From CAVVAY01 sp963746465 (GTDB lineage Bacteria; Actinomycetota; Actinomycetes; JACCUZ01), in the NCBI GenBank assembly GCA_963746465.1, contig CAVVAY010000007.1, forward strand, positions 1 to 64,000: 64,000 nucleotides of DNA. The letters are read 5' to 3'. Below are positions 8,705 through 17,998 of this stretch, piece by piece (position 1 is the first letter of the stretch; each line of letters begins with the position of its first letter). The notes under the pieces are model-generated. The model did no database searches. It was not told the origin of the DNA and was given only the letters and a program-made list of their open reading frames with translations. The position numbers and the translations under genes are program-made.

Positions 8705-10085
8705 ATGAGCAGCCACCTGCCGGACGGATCGCAGCTGACCTTCGGTGCGGCCACCGCCGCCTACCAGGTGGAAGGTGCATCGACGGCCGACGGCCGTGGA
8801 CCGTCCGTCTGGGACACGTTCACCGCCCGCGAGGGCACCATCAAGGACGGCAGCGACGGCTCGGTGGCCTGCGCGTCCTACGAGCGGCTCGACGAGGACC
8901 TCGCCCTGCTCGCGGGACTGGGTGTCGGTCACTACCGCTTCTCGGTGGCCTGGCCGCGGGTCCAACCGACCGGCAGCGGCCCGGTGGAGCCGCGCGGGCT
9001 CGCCTACTACGACCGGCTCGTCGACGGGCTGCTCGAGCGCGGCATCGCGCCGATGGCCACGCTCTACCACTGGGACCTGCCGCAGCCCCTCGAGGACGCC
9101 GGTGGGTGGCCCGAGCGGGCCACCGCCGAGCGGTTCGCTGACTACGCGGCTCTGGTGCACGAGCATCTCGGCGACCGGGTGGGCCTGTGGGCGACGTTCA
9201 ACGAGCCGTGGTGCTCGGCGTACCTCGGGTACGCCGCCGGTGTCCACGCTCCCGGGCGGCGCGAGCCGGCTGCTGCCCACCGCGCCGCCCACCACCTGCT
9301 GCTCGGGCACGGGCTGGCCGCCGCCCGGCTGCACGAGGCCGGCAGCGACGGTGTCGGCATCGTGTCTGAACCTCATGCCGGTGTGGCCGGAGCGCCGGGA
9401 GGCCGCCGACGCCGCCGACGGGGTGGACGCGATCCAGAACCGGGTCTGGCTCGGGGCACTGGTCGACGGCGGGTACGACGAGCGACTGCGCGTGTTGGCA
9501 CCGCCGCTGGGCGACAGTGCGGTCGTGCGCGACGGCGACCTCGCCCTGGTGCAGGGCTCGGTCGACTGGCTGGGCCTCAACTACTACACGCCGGCCCGGG
9601 TCGACACGGGGATCGACAGCTCCGGGGGCGTCGGGCTGGACACCTCGGCGTACCCCGGCGTCGACGGGCTGCGGTTCGCTCCTCGGCCGCCGACCACCGA
9701 GATGGGCTGGGAGGTCGAGCCCCGCGGTCTCGAGGAGCTGCTCGTCGACGTCCACGGTCGCACCGGCCTCCCGCTGGTCGTCGCCGAGAACGGCGCCGCG
9801 TACGGGGACTCGGCGCGCGCCGCGGACGGCTCGGTCGACGACCAGGACCGGATCGCCTACCTGCGGGAGCACATCGCCGCGGTCGAGCGGGCCCGGGCGG
9901 CCGGCGCCGACGTGCGCACCTACGTCGCCTGGACGCTGCTCGACAACTTCGAGTGGGCAGAGGGCTACACGAAGAAGTTCGGGCTGGTCGAGGTCGATCC
10001 GGACGACCAGCACCGCACCCCCAAGTCGTCGTACCGCTGGTTCTCGGACCTTGCGCATGCCGGCCGGCCCGGACTCATCCCCTAA
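8705..10085 (+). pseudogene. GH1 beta-glucosidase, single frameshift
   Basis: A glycoside hydrolase family 1 enzyme, which releases glucose from beta-glucosides such as cellobiose. The first half (GAATAAYQVEGA, HYRFSVAWPR, LYHWDLPQPL, ATFNEPWC with the acid/base Glu) reads from the ATG at 8705. At about 9365 the frame changes: GTGTCTGAAC would read GIVLNLMPVWPER if one T were absent. The second half (NYYTPARVDTG, VVAENGAAYGD with the nucleophile Glu, TYVAWTLLDNFEWAEGY) then runs to 10085. The corrected length is 459 residues, normal for the family, and there is no signal peptide, so the substrate must be imported first. The neighbouring sugar ABC transporter fits this. All catalytic motifs remain, so a sequencing error is as likely as inactivation. 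Confidence 0.85.
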
Positions 10086-11026
10086 CCCTTCACGCTGCCC
10101 GCGAGGAGTCCTCGGACGAAGTAGCGCTGCAGGCTGAGGAACACGATCAGAGGCACGATCAGCGAGACGAACGCGCCCGCCGAGAGCAGGTGCCAGGCCT
10201 GGTCCTTGGTGCCGGACAGCTCGGCCAGTCGCACGGTCAGCGGTGACGTGTCGGGGTTGCCTCCGGCGAAGACCAGGGCCACCAGCAGGTCGTTCCAGAC
10301 CCAGAGGAACTGGAAGATGCCGAATGCCGCGATGGCCGGGGTCATCAGCGGCAGCATGATCCGGGTGAAGATCTTGACGTGTCCGGCGCCGTCGACCCGG
10401 GCGGCTTCGATCAGCTCGTTCGGGACTTCCTTCATGAAGTTGTGCAGCAGGAAGATCGCCAGCGGCAGCGCGAAGATCGAGTGCGACAGCCAGATCGTGT
10501 AGAAGCCACCGCCCGGGGCGTCCGAGCCGGCCAGGCTCGGCAGACCGAACGGCGGGTTCACGTACTTCGTCAGCAGCGGGATCATCGTGACCTGGATCGG
10601 CACGATCTGCATCGCGAAGACGGCGACGAACAGCGTGTCCCTGCCCGGGAACTTCATCCAGGCGAAGGCATAGGCGGCCAGGGTGGCCAGGGTGATCGGG
10701 ATGATGACGGCGGGCAGCGTGATGACCAGCGAGTTGACGAAGTAGGTGGCGAGCTTGGTGTCGCTGCCGTTCAGCACCGCGTCGTAGTTGTCGAGCGTCA
10801 GGTTGGGGTCGGTGAAGAATGTCCACCAGCCGCTGCTCTTGACGTCGTCCTCCGGACGGAACGACGAGATCAGCAGCCCGACCGTCGGGATCGTCCACAT
10901 CGTCGCGATGACGACGGCAGCGAACGACGCCCAGGGGGACGTGAGACGCTTCTTGGCCTCCCGCGAAGCCGTCGTGGTCGGCGTGGCCGTGGTCGTGGTC
11001 TCGACCTCGGCGGCGGGCGCGGTCAT
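10082..11026 (-). CDS. Sugar ABC transporter permease (MalG type)
   Basis: A 314-residue inner-membrane permease of the carbohydrate-uptake-1 class. It has six predicted spans after a Thr/Ala-rich cytoplasmic head of about 30 residues, and the EAA loop NELIEAARVDGAGHVKIFTR that docks the ATPase. It pairs with the MalF-type permease just upstream, overlapping its end by four bases (ATGA). The last bases overlap the end of the convergent GH1 gene. The ATPase partner is probably the MsiK-like protein at 13.8-14.9 kb. Substrate is inferred from context as a beta-glucoside or related oligosaccharide. Confidence 0.93.
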   Translation of the reverse strand: MTAPAAEVETTTTATPTTTASREAKKRLTSPWASFAAVVIATMWTIPTVGLLISSFRPEDDVKSSGWWTFFTDPNLTLDNYDAVLNGSDTKLATYFVNSLVITLPAVIIPITLATLAAYAFAWMKFPGRDTLFVAVFAMQIVPIQVTMIPLLTKYVNPPFGLPSLAGSDAPGGGFYTIWLSHSIFALPLAIFLLHNFMKEVPNELIEAARVDGAGHVKIFTRIMLPLMTPAIAAFGIFQFLWVWNDLLVALVFAGGNPDTSPLTVRLAELSGTKDQAWHLLSAGAFVSLIVPLIVFLSLQRYFVRGLLAGSVKG

Positions 11027-11985
11027 CGTGCCTCCAGCTGACGCATCTGGCGAATGTTGTAGACGACGATGGGGATGACCAGGACGAACAGCAGCGATGC
11101 CAGCGCTGCTCCGAGCCCGGTGTTGAAGGCCCGGAAGCTCTGGGTGTAGAACTCGTTGGCCAGGACGCTGGTGTGGAAGTTGCCACCCGTCGCCGTCCGG
11201 ACGATGTCGAAGACCTTGAGCGTCGTGATGCTGATCGTCGTCAGCACGACGACGAGGGAGGGCCGGATGCTCGGCACCGTGATGTAGCGGAACATCCGGA
11301 AGCCGCTCACTCCGTCGAGCCGCGCGGCCTCGACGATGTCATCGGGAATGGCCTTGATGGACGCCGACAGAACGGTCATGGCGAAGCCGGCCTGGACCCA
11401 GATCATGATGACGATCAGGAACAGCGTGTTCCACGGCTCGGTCAGCAGGAACCGGTAGGTGTCCAGACCGACCGACTTGAGGATCTGGTTGAGCAGCCCG
11501 ATCTGCTGGTTCTCGGTGGCGCGGTAGTCGTACATGAACTTCCAGATGATCGATGCGCCGACCAGCGAGATGGCCATCGGCAGGAAGATCAGGGCCTTGG
11601 CGAACTTCTCGACCCTCGCCCGGTCGATCAGGACGGCGTAGACGAGTCCGATCAGCGTGGCGGCCACGGGTGTGACGATCACCCAGATCGCGGTGTTGCG
11701 CAGGACGATCAGCTGCTCGGAGTCGGTGAAGATCGTCTTGTAGTTGTCGAAGCCGACGAACGAGTTGCCCCCCTCGTTCTTGAACGACTGGTAGACCGTC
11801 TTGACGGCCGGGTAGAGCAGCCCGAACCCGATCATGACCGTCGCCGGGAGCACGAACGCGATGGTCTGGAGGATCTCGCCACGCCGGGACCGGACGCGGT
11901 CGGCGAGGAAGAGAACGATGCCCATCACGGCCACGAAGGCCGCGATGGCGATGAACATCTGAGCGAACTTGTAGCCAGCCGACAT
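11023..11985 (-). CDS. Sugar ABC transporter permease (MalF type)
   Basis: A 320-residue permease, partner of the MalG-type protein. It shows about eight hydrophobic segments including an extra pair near the N-terminus (FAQMFIAIAAFVAVMGIVLF and ILQTIAFVLPATVMIGFGLL) and the EAA motif DDIVEAARLDGVSGFRMFRY, which contacts the nucleotide-binding subunit. GGAGG lies before the ATG. It follows the binding-protein gene after 160 bases that contain a strong hairpin, an arrangement usual for making much more binding protein than permease. The end overlaps the next permease start, indicating translational coupling. Confidence 0.93.
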   Translation of the reverse strand: MSAGYKFAQMFIAIAAFVAVMGIVLFLADRVRSRRGEILQTIAFVLPATVMIGFGLLYPAVKTVYQSFKNEGGNSFVGFDNYKTIFTDSEQLIVLRNTAIWVIVTPVAATLIGLVYAVLIDRARVEKFAKALIFLPMAISLVGASIIWKFMYDYRATENQQIGLLNQILKSVGLDTYRFLLTEPWNTLFLIVIMIWVQAGFAMTVLSASIKAIPDDIVEAARLDGVSGFRMFRYITVPSIRPSLVVVLTTISITTLKVFDIVRTATGGNFHTSVLANEFYTQSFRAFNTGLGAALASLLFVLVIPIVVYNIRQMRQLEAR

Positions 11986-12057
11986 CCGGAGTGCCTCCTC
12001 GATGACCGAGCGTGGGACTGGTGGAGCATGGCAGCGGGGCTGCGCTCGCCGCCGGGT

Positions 12058-12089
12058 GAGGGAGTGCGACCGTGCGGTCGCACTCCCTC
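12058..12089 (-). terminator. Hairpin between binding-protein and permease genes
   Basis: A perfect 13-pair stem (GAGGGAGTGCGAC with its complement) around the loop CGTGCG, with no T-run. It lies in the gap after the sugar-binding-protein gene and before the permeases. I read it as a partial terminator or an mRNA-stabilising 3' structure. Confidence 0.7.
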
Positions 12090-12145
12090 CCCGGGGCTAC
12101 TTCAGCTGACCAGAGGCCTGTGGTTCGGGCCCCGACCAGGTCGAG

Positions 12146-13543
12146 CTAGGAGGCAGGCCAGGACTTCTCGATGTTGGCGAGTGCGTCCTTGGTGCTCTTC
12201 CCGGTGATCCAGGCCGTCATTTCCTTCCAGAAGGAGCCTGCGCCGACCGCACCGGGCATCATGTCCGAGCCGTCGAACCGGAACACGGCGTCCGGGTCCT
12301 GGAGGATCTCGCCGGCCAGCTTGTCGACCGGGCTCACCAGGTTGTTGACGTCGAGGCCCTTGTTGGCGCTGACCCAGCCGCCGCTCGGTGTGGACTTGGC
12401 CTTCTCGTTGGCCCAGGTGTCCGAGGAGAGGTAGGTCTGGAAGGCCTGCACCTCGGGACTGTCGCTGAACGCCGCGATGAACTCGCCACCACCGAGGACG
12501 GGCTTGCCGTTGTCCTCGTTGGTCGTGGGCAGGTAGAAGGCGAACACCTTGCCGCCCTCTTCCACCTTGGTGCCCTTGGGGAAGAAGTTGGCGTAGAAGC
12601 TGGCCTGACGGTGCATGGCGCACTCACCGGTGGCGACGGGGAGACCGCCGTCCTGGAACGTGGTGGTGGCGATGCTCTTGACGTCGCCGATACCGGCGTT
12701 GACGTACTTGTCGTTCTTGAGGATGCCGCCGACCCGGTCCAGTGCGGACTCGACCTGCGGGTCGTCGAACGCGATCTTGTGCTGGACCCACTGGTCGTAG
12801 ACGTCCGGACCCACGTCGCGGAGCATGACGTCCTCGAGCCAGTCGGTGACCGGCCAGCCAGTGGCCTCACCCGAGCCGATGCCCGCACACCAGGGCTTCA
12901 TCCCGGAGGCCGCGATCTTGTCGGACAGCGAGACCATCTCGTCCCACGTGGTGGGGACGGTCCAGCCCTTCTCCTCGAACAGCGTCGGGGAGTACCAGAC
13001 GAAGGACTTCACGTTGGCGCCCAGCGGAGCGGCGTAGAACTTGCCGTCGACGGTGCCGTAGGCCTTCCAGTCCTCGCCCCACCACTTGTCGACGTTCTTC
13101 GAGACCGACTCGGGTGCTTCCTTCACCTTGCCGGTCTGGGTGACCAGGGTGTTGAGCAGGCCGGGCTGCGGGACGATCGCGATGTCCGGCGGGTTGCCGC
13201 TCTTGACGCGGACCACCAGCTGGGCCTCGAACTCCTTCGAGCCCTCGTACTTGACCTTCGCACCCGTGCACGACTCGAAGAGCTTGTAGGAGTCCTTCTG
13301 GGTCACGTCCTCGGGGGCGACGATCGAGGTGTAGACCGACACCTCCTTGCCGGTGAGGTCACCGAACGACGTCAGGCCGGCGCACTCCGGCTTGCCCTTA
13401 CCCGGCGACGTACCGCCGGCGGACTTCGTCCCGCCCCCGCCATCGTCGTCGCCGCCGCCGCAGGCGGCAAGGACGAGGCTGGCACTCAGAACGACGGCGA
13501 ACGCGGCTGCACCGCGACGTGCCTTCGTTGATCCCATGCGCAC
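12146..13543 (-). CDS. Sugar ABC transporter substrate-binding lipoprotein
   Basis: A 465-residue extracellular binding protein. The N-terminus has a signal peptide ending in the lipobox LVLAAC at about 23-28, then a Gly/Asp/Ser linker (GGGDDDGGGG) that tethers the domain to the membrane. The body is of the family-1 solute-binding type (GNPPDIAIVPQPGLLNTLV, GKFYAAPLGANVKSFVWYSP, TTWDEMVSLSDKI). It should capture the sugar and hand it to the two permeases. It is the first gene of the importer operon, and a LacI-type operator lies 74-85 bases before its start. Exact ligand is unknown. Confidence 0.92.
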   Translation of the reverse strand: MRMGSTKARRGAAAFAVVLSASLVLAACGGGDDDGGGGTKSAGGTSPGKGKPECAGLTSFGDLTGKEVSVYTSIVAPEDVTQKDSYKLFESCTGAKVKYEGSKEFEAQLVVRVKSGNPPDIAIVPQPGLLNTLVTQTGKVKEAPESVSKNVDKWWGEDWKAYGTVDGKFYAAPLGANVKSFVWYSPTLFEEKGWTVPTTWDEMVSLSDKIAASGMKPWCAGIGSGEATGWPVTDWLEDVMLRDVGPDVYDQWVQHKIAFDDPQVESALDRVGGILKNDKYVNAGIGDVKSIATTTFQDGGLPVATGECAMHRQASFYANFFPKGTKVEEGGKVFAFYLPTTNEDNGKPVLGGGEFIAAFSDSPEVQAFQTYLSSDTWANEKAKSTPSGGWVSANKGLDVNNLVSPVDKLAGEILQDPDAVFRFDGSDMMPGAVGAGSFWKEMTAWITGKSTKDALANIEKSWPAS

Positions 13544-13616
13544 TGCTCCCTCTCTCGACCAGGTCCGGTCCGGGCGCAGCCAAGGGTTGGCGCCCCCGCG
13601 TCCCGGGTAACCCGAT

Positions 13617-13628
13617 GTAAACGTTTAC
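13617..13628. promoter_or_regulatory. LacI-type operator palindrome
   Basis: GTAAACGTTTAC is a perfect 12-base palindrome with the central CG typical of LacI/GalR-family operators. It lies in the 249-base gap between the divergent sugar-binding-protein and msiK-like genes. The LacI gene at 7.6-8.7 kb is the obvious candidate to bind it, although another LacI-family protein could. Confidence 0.75.
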
Positions 13629-13792
13629 GCAACCGTCCGGCAACAGGTGACGCGGTAACGATTGGGTCACGACAGAACGCGACGACGGAAGCATGGACAG
13701 GAGATTGCCCGCGGGTTACGGTCACCCTGCGTCACGACCACCCTCCACTACGGATCGTCCGGCACGTACCTGCCGGTGGAAGGACTTCTCTC

Positions 13793-14881
<1,089 letters not shown>

Positions 14882-14924
14882 GTCCTCCGCCCGCCTGACT
14901 CGACGGCGGGCAGCTGCAGGCACC

Positions 14925-16193
14925 ATGGACCTCATGGCCCTGCAGCTGCTCGCCGCACCGAGTGATCCCGCGCTGCTCGACCTGCCGTGGGGCACCCCGC
15001 TCGAGGACTGGCCCCCGGACCAGCTGGTGGCCCTGCCGCGCGGCCTGTCCCGGCACGTCGTCCGCTTCGTGCGGCTGGGCGAGGCGGTCTACGCCGTCAA
15101 GGAGATCGCCGAGAACGCCGCCCTGCGCGAGTACGGGCTGCTGCGCCAGCTGGAACGCCGGGAGATGCCCGCCGTCGAGGCGGTGGCGGTGGTGTCCGGG
15201 CGGGTCGACGACACCGGTCACCCGTTGGACCCGGCTCTGGTGACCCGGCACCTGCAGTTCTCGCTGCCCTACCGTGCGCTGTTCTCCTCGACCCTGCGCA
15301 GCGAGACCGCAAATCGGCTGCTCGACGCCCTGGCTGCGCTGCTGGTGCGGCTGCACACCGCAGGCTTCTACTGGGGCGACTGCTCGTTCTCCAACACCCT
15401 GTTCCGACGCGATGCCGGTGCCTTCGCGGCGTACCTGGTGGACGCCGAGACCGGTGAGCTGCACGGCTCGCTCTCCGAGGGCCAGCGCGAGTACGACGTC
15501 GACCTGGCGCGCACGAACATCGCCGGCGAGCTGCTCGACCTGGAGGCCGGCGGGCTGCTGCACTCGTCGATCGACCCGGTGGCCACGGCGAACGTGGTGG
15601 TGGACCGCTACCGCGACCTGTGGCAGGAGCTGCTCGGCGCCGAGACCTTCGACACCGGCGAGCGCTACCGGATCGACCAGCGGATCCGCCGGCTGAACGA
15701 GCTCGGCTTCGACGTCGCCGAGCTCACCATCGTCACCGACATCGACGGCCGCACCGTGCAGCTCGAGCCGAAGGTCGTCGACGCGGGCCACCACAGCCGG
15801 CGGTTGCTGCGGCTCACCGGCCTCGACGTCGAGGAGAACCAGGCCCGACGGCTGCTCAACGACCTGGACGCCTACCGGGCCGCCAAGGACGTGCAGGGCG
15901 AGTCGGAGGAGATCGTCGCGCACCGCTGGGTCGACGACTCGTTCGAGCCGGTGGTGCGGACGGTGCCGAAGGAGCTGCGCGGGAAGCTGGAGCCGGCCGA
16001 GATCTTCCACGAGGTGCTCGAGCACCGCTGGTTCCTCTCCGAGCGCGAGGGCCGCGACGTCGGCCTGATGCCGGCCGCTCGCTCGTACGTCACCGACGTC
16101 CTGAGCCACAAGCCGGACGAGAAGGCGGTGCTCGGCTCCAGGATCGGCACCCCGACCGTCGAGGCCGACCCCTACGTCGACGACGAGGAGTAG
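14925..16193 (+). CDS. DUF4032 protein (kinase-like fold)
   Basis: A 422-residue conserved actinobacterial protein. Residues about 40-240 look like a lipopolysaccharide-kinase or protein-kinase-like fold: VYAVKEIAENAALREYGLL gives a VAVK-like lysine and helix-C glutamate, HTAGFYWGDCSFSNTLF resembles a catalytic loop with Asp and Asn, and AAYLVDAETGEL resembles the metal-binding Asp strand. The C-terminal 170 residues form the DUF4032 part (DAYRAAKDVQGESEEIVAHR, EVLEHRWFLSEREGRDV). No substrate is known. It follows msiK by 43 bases, the order I recall in Streptomyces, so a functional link is possible but unproven. Confidence 0.85.
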   Translation: MDLMALQLLAAPSDPALLDLPWGTPLEDWPPDQLVALPRGLSRHVVRFVRLGEAVYAVKEIAENAALREYGLLRQLERREMPAVEAVAVVSGRVDDTGHPLDPALVTRHLQFSLPYRALFSSTLRSETANRLLDALAALLVRLHTAGFYWGDCSFSNTLFRRDAGAFAAYLVDAETGELHGSLSEGQREYDVDLARTNIAGELLDLEAGGLLHSSIDPVATANVVVDRYRDLWQELLGAETFDTGERYRIDQRIRRLNELGFDVAELTIVTDIDGRTVQLEPKVVDAGHHSRRLLRLTGLDVEENQARRLLNDLDAYRAAKDVQGESEEIVAHRWVDDSFEPVVRTVPKELRGKLEPAEIFHEVLEHRWFLSEREGRDVGLMPAARSYVTDVLSHKPDEKAVLGSRIGTPTVEADPYVDDEE

Positions 16194-16200
16194 CCCGGAC

Positions 16201-16965
16201 CTACCGGTACAGCGCCAGGACGGCGTCGCAGACGTACTGCGCCAGTCCCGGTCGCTGGTCGTCGTAGTTCCGCATGAACCTGTCGTCACCGACGTACATC
16301 CGGGCCAGGCCCTGGTGCATCTCGTCGGTGAGCTCGTAGAACCGCGAGCTGATGTGGTTCCGGTGAGCTGTCGCGGCTGCGGCGGCCTCCGGCGAGTCCG
16401 GTGGCAGTCCCGCGTCGAGAGCCGCAACGAACGCGGCGTTGACCTGCTCGCCCTCGCGCTTGATGTCCAGCCAGTCCTGCTTGCCGTACGACGACGCGCG
16501 GCGCTGCGACTCGCGGTACGCGTCCGTGTCGCCCCACCGTCGCTCGGCCTCCGCGACATGCTCGGCGGGGTCGTGGTCGCCGAACACCTCGAGCATCTCC
16601 TCCGGCGTCAGGTTGATCCCCATCTCGTGTGCCTCCAAGGTCTTCGCGACGGTCGCGGCCACTGCCTGCAACCGCTCGATCCGGTCCAGCAGCTGCGCGT
16701 GCTGTGCGCGCAGCTGGTCGAGTGCGTCGTCCGCCGAGCCGTCGGTCGCAACGAGGTGCGCGACCTGCTCGAGGTCGAACCCGAGCTCGCGCCAGCCCAG
16801 GACGCGTTGCAGCCGGACGACGTCCACCGCGGTGTAGGTCCGGTAGCCGTTGGCCGCCCGGCCGCTCGGCGGCAGCAGGCCGATCTCGTCGTAGTGGTGC
16901 AGGGTGCGGACGGTGACGCCGGCGAGCCGGGCCACCTGGCCCACGGTGTAGGTCTGCTCGCTCAC
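16201..16965 (-). CDS. MerR-family regulator with TipAS-type ligand domain
   Basis: A 254-residue activator of the TipAL class. Residues 4-75 are the MerR winged helix (YTVGQVARLAGVTVRTLHHY, DEIGLLPPSGR), followed by a coiled coil for dimerisation, and residues about 130-250 match the TipAS antibiotic-recognition domain (EEMLEVFGDHDPAEHVAEAE, LARMYVGDDRFMRNYDDQRP). TipAS domains bind thiopeptides and other amphipathic drugs and switch on multidrug-response genes. A Cys for covalent capture is missing from most of the domain; only one Cys appears, near the C-terminus (QYVCDAV). TAGCGT at 16973-16978, seven bases before the GTG, suggests a leaderless mRNA, probably autoregulated. Confidence 0.9.
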   Translation of the reverse strand: MSEQTYTVGQVARLAGVTVRTLHHYDEIGLLPPSGRAANGYRTYTAVDVVRLQRVLGWRELGFDLEQVAHLVATDGSADDALDQLRAQHAQLLDRIERLQAVAATVAKTLEAHEMGINLTPEEMLEVFGDHDPAEHVAEAERRWGDTDAYRESQRRASSYGKQDWLDIKREGEQVNAAFVAALDAGLPPDSPEAAAAATAHRNHISSRFYELTDEMHQGLARMYVGDDRFMRNYDDQRPGLAQYVCDAVLALYR

Positions 16966-16972
16966 GGACGTG

Positions 16973-16978
16973 ACGCTA
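16973..16978 (-). promoter_or_regulatory. -10 box, leaderless merR promoter
   Basis: TAGCGT on the minus strand, seven bases before the GTG start. The surrounding CACGTCACGTCA repeats could hold the MerR-type operator, but the 19-20-base spacer promoter typical of MerR targets is not clear by eye. Confidence 0.5.
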
Positions 16979-17017
16979 GAACCTCACGTCACGTCAGGGT
17001 CAACACCTTCTCGACGG

Positions 17018-17998
17018 CTAGGTGCGGCGGCGGGAGATCTCGTAGAGGGCGATGCCAGCAGCGACGGCGGCGTTGAGCGACTCGGCGGCAGAACCGATCG
17101 GGATCGCGGCGACCACGTCGCAGGTCTCCCGCACCAGGCGCGACAGCCCCTTGCCCTCGGACCCGACGACCAGCACCACCGGCTCGCTCGTGACCTCGAC
17201 GTCGCTGAGGTCGACCGACGCCTCGCCGTCCAGCCCCACGACGTACAGCCCGGCGTCCCGGTAGGCCTGCAGCGTGCGGGTCAGGTTCGTGGCTCGCGCC
17301 ACCGGCACCCGCGCCGCGGCACCGGCCGACACCTTCCACGCGGTCGCCGTGACACCGGCCGACCGCCGGGCCGGCACGAGCACACCGTGCGCGCCGAACG
17401 CGGCGGACGACCGCAGCACCGCGCCCAGGTTGCGCGGGTCGGTGACGCCGTCCAACGCGACCAGCAGCGGCGCCTCGTCGGCCTCCTCGGCCCGTGCCAG
17501 CAGGTCGTCCGGATGCGCGTACTCGTAGGCGGGAACCTGCAGGGCCAGGCCCTGGTGGTTGCTGGCGAGCCGGTCGAGCTCGGTCCGGGATGCCTCCATC
17601 AGCGGGACGCCGAGCTGGCTCGCGAGCTTCATCGACTCGCGGACCCGGTCGTCGGAGTCGATCCGCTCGGCGACGTACAGCGCGGTCGCCGGCACCGCGG
17701 CGCGCAGCGCCTCGACCACCGGGTTGCGCCCGGCGACCCACTCCGGTCCGGTGCCGGCCTCACGGGACCGGCTGGCGCCGGCCGAACGGGAGCCGCCGGA
17801 CCGGCCGGTCGGCTTCGCGGCCCGCTTGGCCGCCGACCGCGCCTTGCGGTGCGCCGGGTGGCTCGGCCGCTCGGTGGCCTTCGGTGTCGGACCCTTGCCC
17901 TTGAGCTGCTTGCGCCGCTGGCCGCCGGAGCCGACGGTCTGGCCCTTCTTGGACCCCGGGGACCGCTTCGCGCCGCGGCGTTCGCTGTTGCCGGCCAT
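17018..17998 (-). CDS. rlmB: 23S rRNA 2'-O-ribose methyltransferase RlmB (TrmH/SpoU)
   Basis: A 326-residue SPOUT methyltransferase that methylates the 2'-OH of a guanosine in 23S rRNA (G2251 in E. coli numbering). The three SpoU motifs are present: NLGAVLRSSAAFGAHGVLVP near 200, PVVLVVGSEGKGLSRL near 275, and IPIGSAAESLNAAVAAGIAL near 300. The N-terminal 85 residues are a Lys/Arg/Gly-rich tail (KGQTVGSGGQRRKQLKGKG) that should bind RNA, then comes the substrate-binding L30-like domain (GRNPVVEALRAAVPATALYV). The ATG overlaps the cysS stop (ATGA), so translation is coupled. It ends the carD-ispDF-cysS run. Confidence 0.95.
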   Translation of the reverse strand: MAGNSERRGAKRSPGSKKGQTVGSGGQRRKQLKGKGPTPKATERPSHPAHRKARSAAKRAAKPTGRSGGSRSAGASRSREAGTGPEWVAGRNPVVEALRAAVPATALYVAERIDSDDRVRESMKLASQLGVPLMEASRTELDRLASNHQGLALQVPAYEYAHPDDLLARAEEADEAPLLVALDGVTDPRNLGAVLRSSAAFGAHGVLVPARRSAGVTATAWKVSAGAAARVPVARATNLTRTLQAYRDAGLYVVGLDGEASVDLSDVEVTSEPVVLVVGSEGKGLSRLVRETCDVVAAIPIGSAAESLNAAVAAGIALYEISRRRT

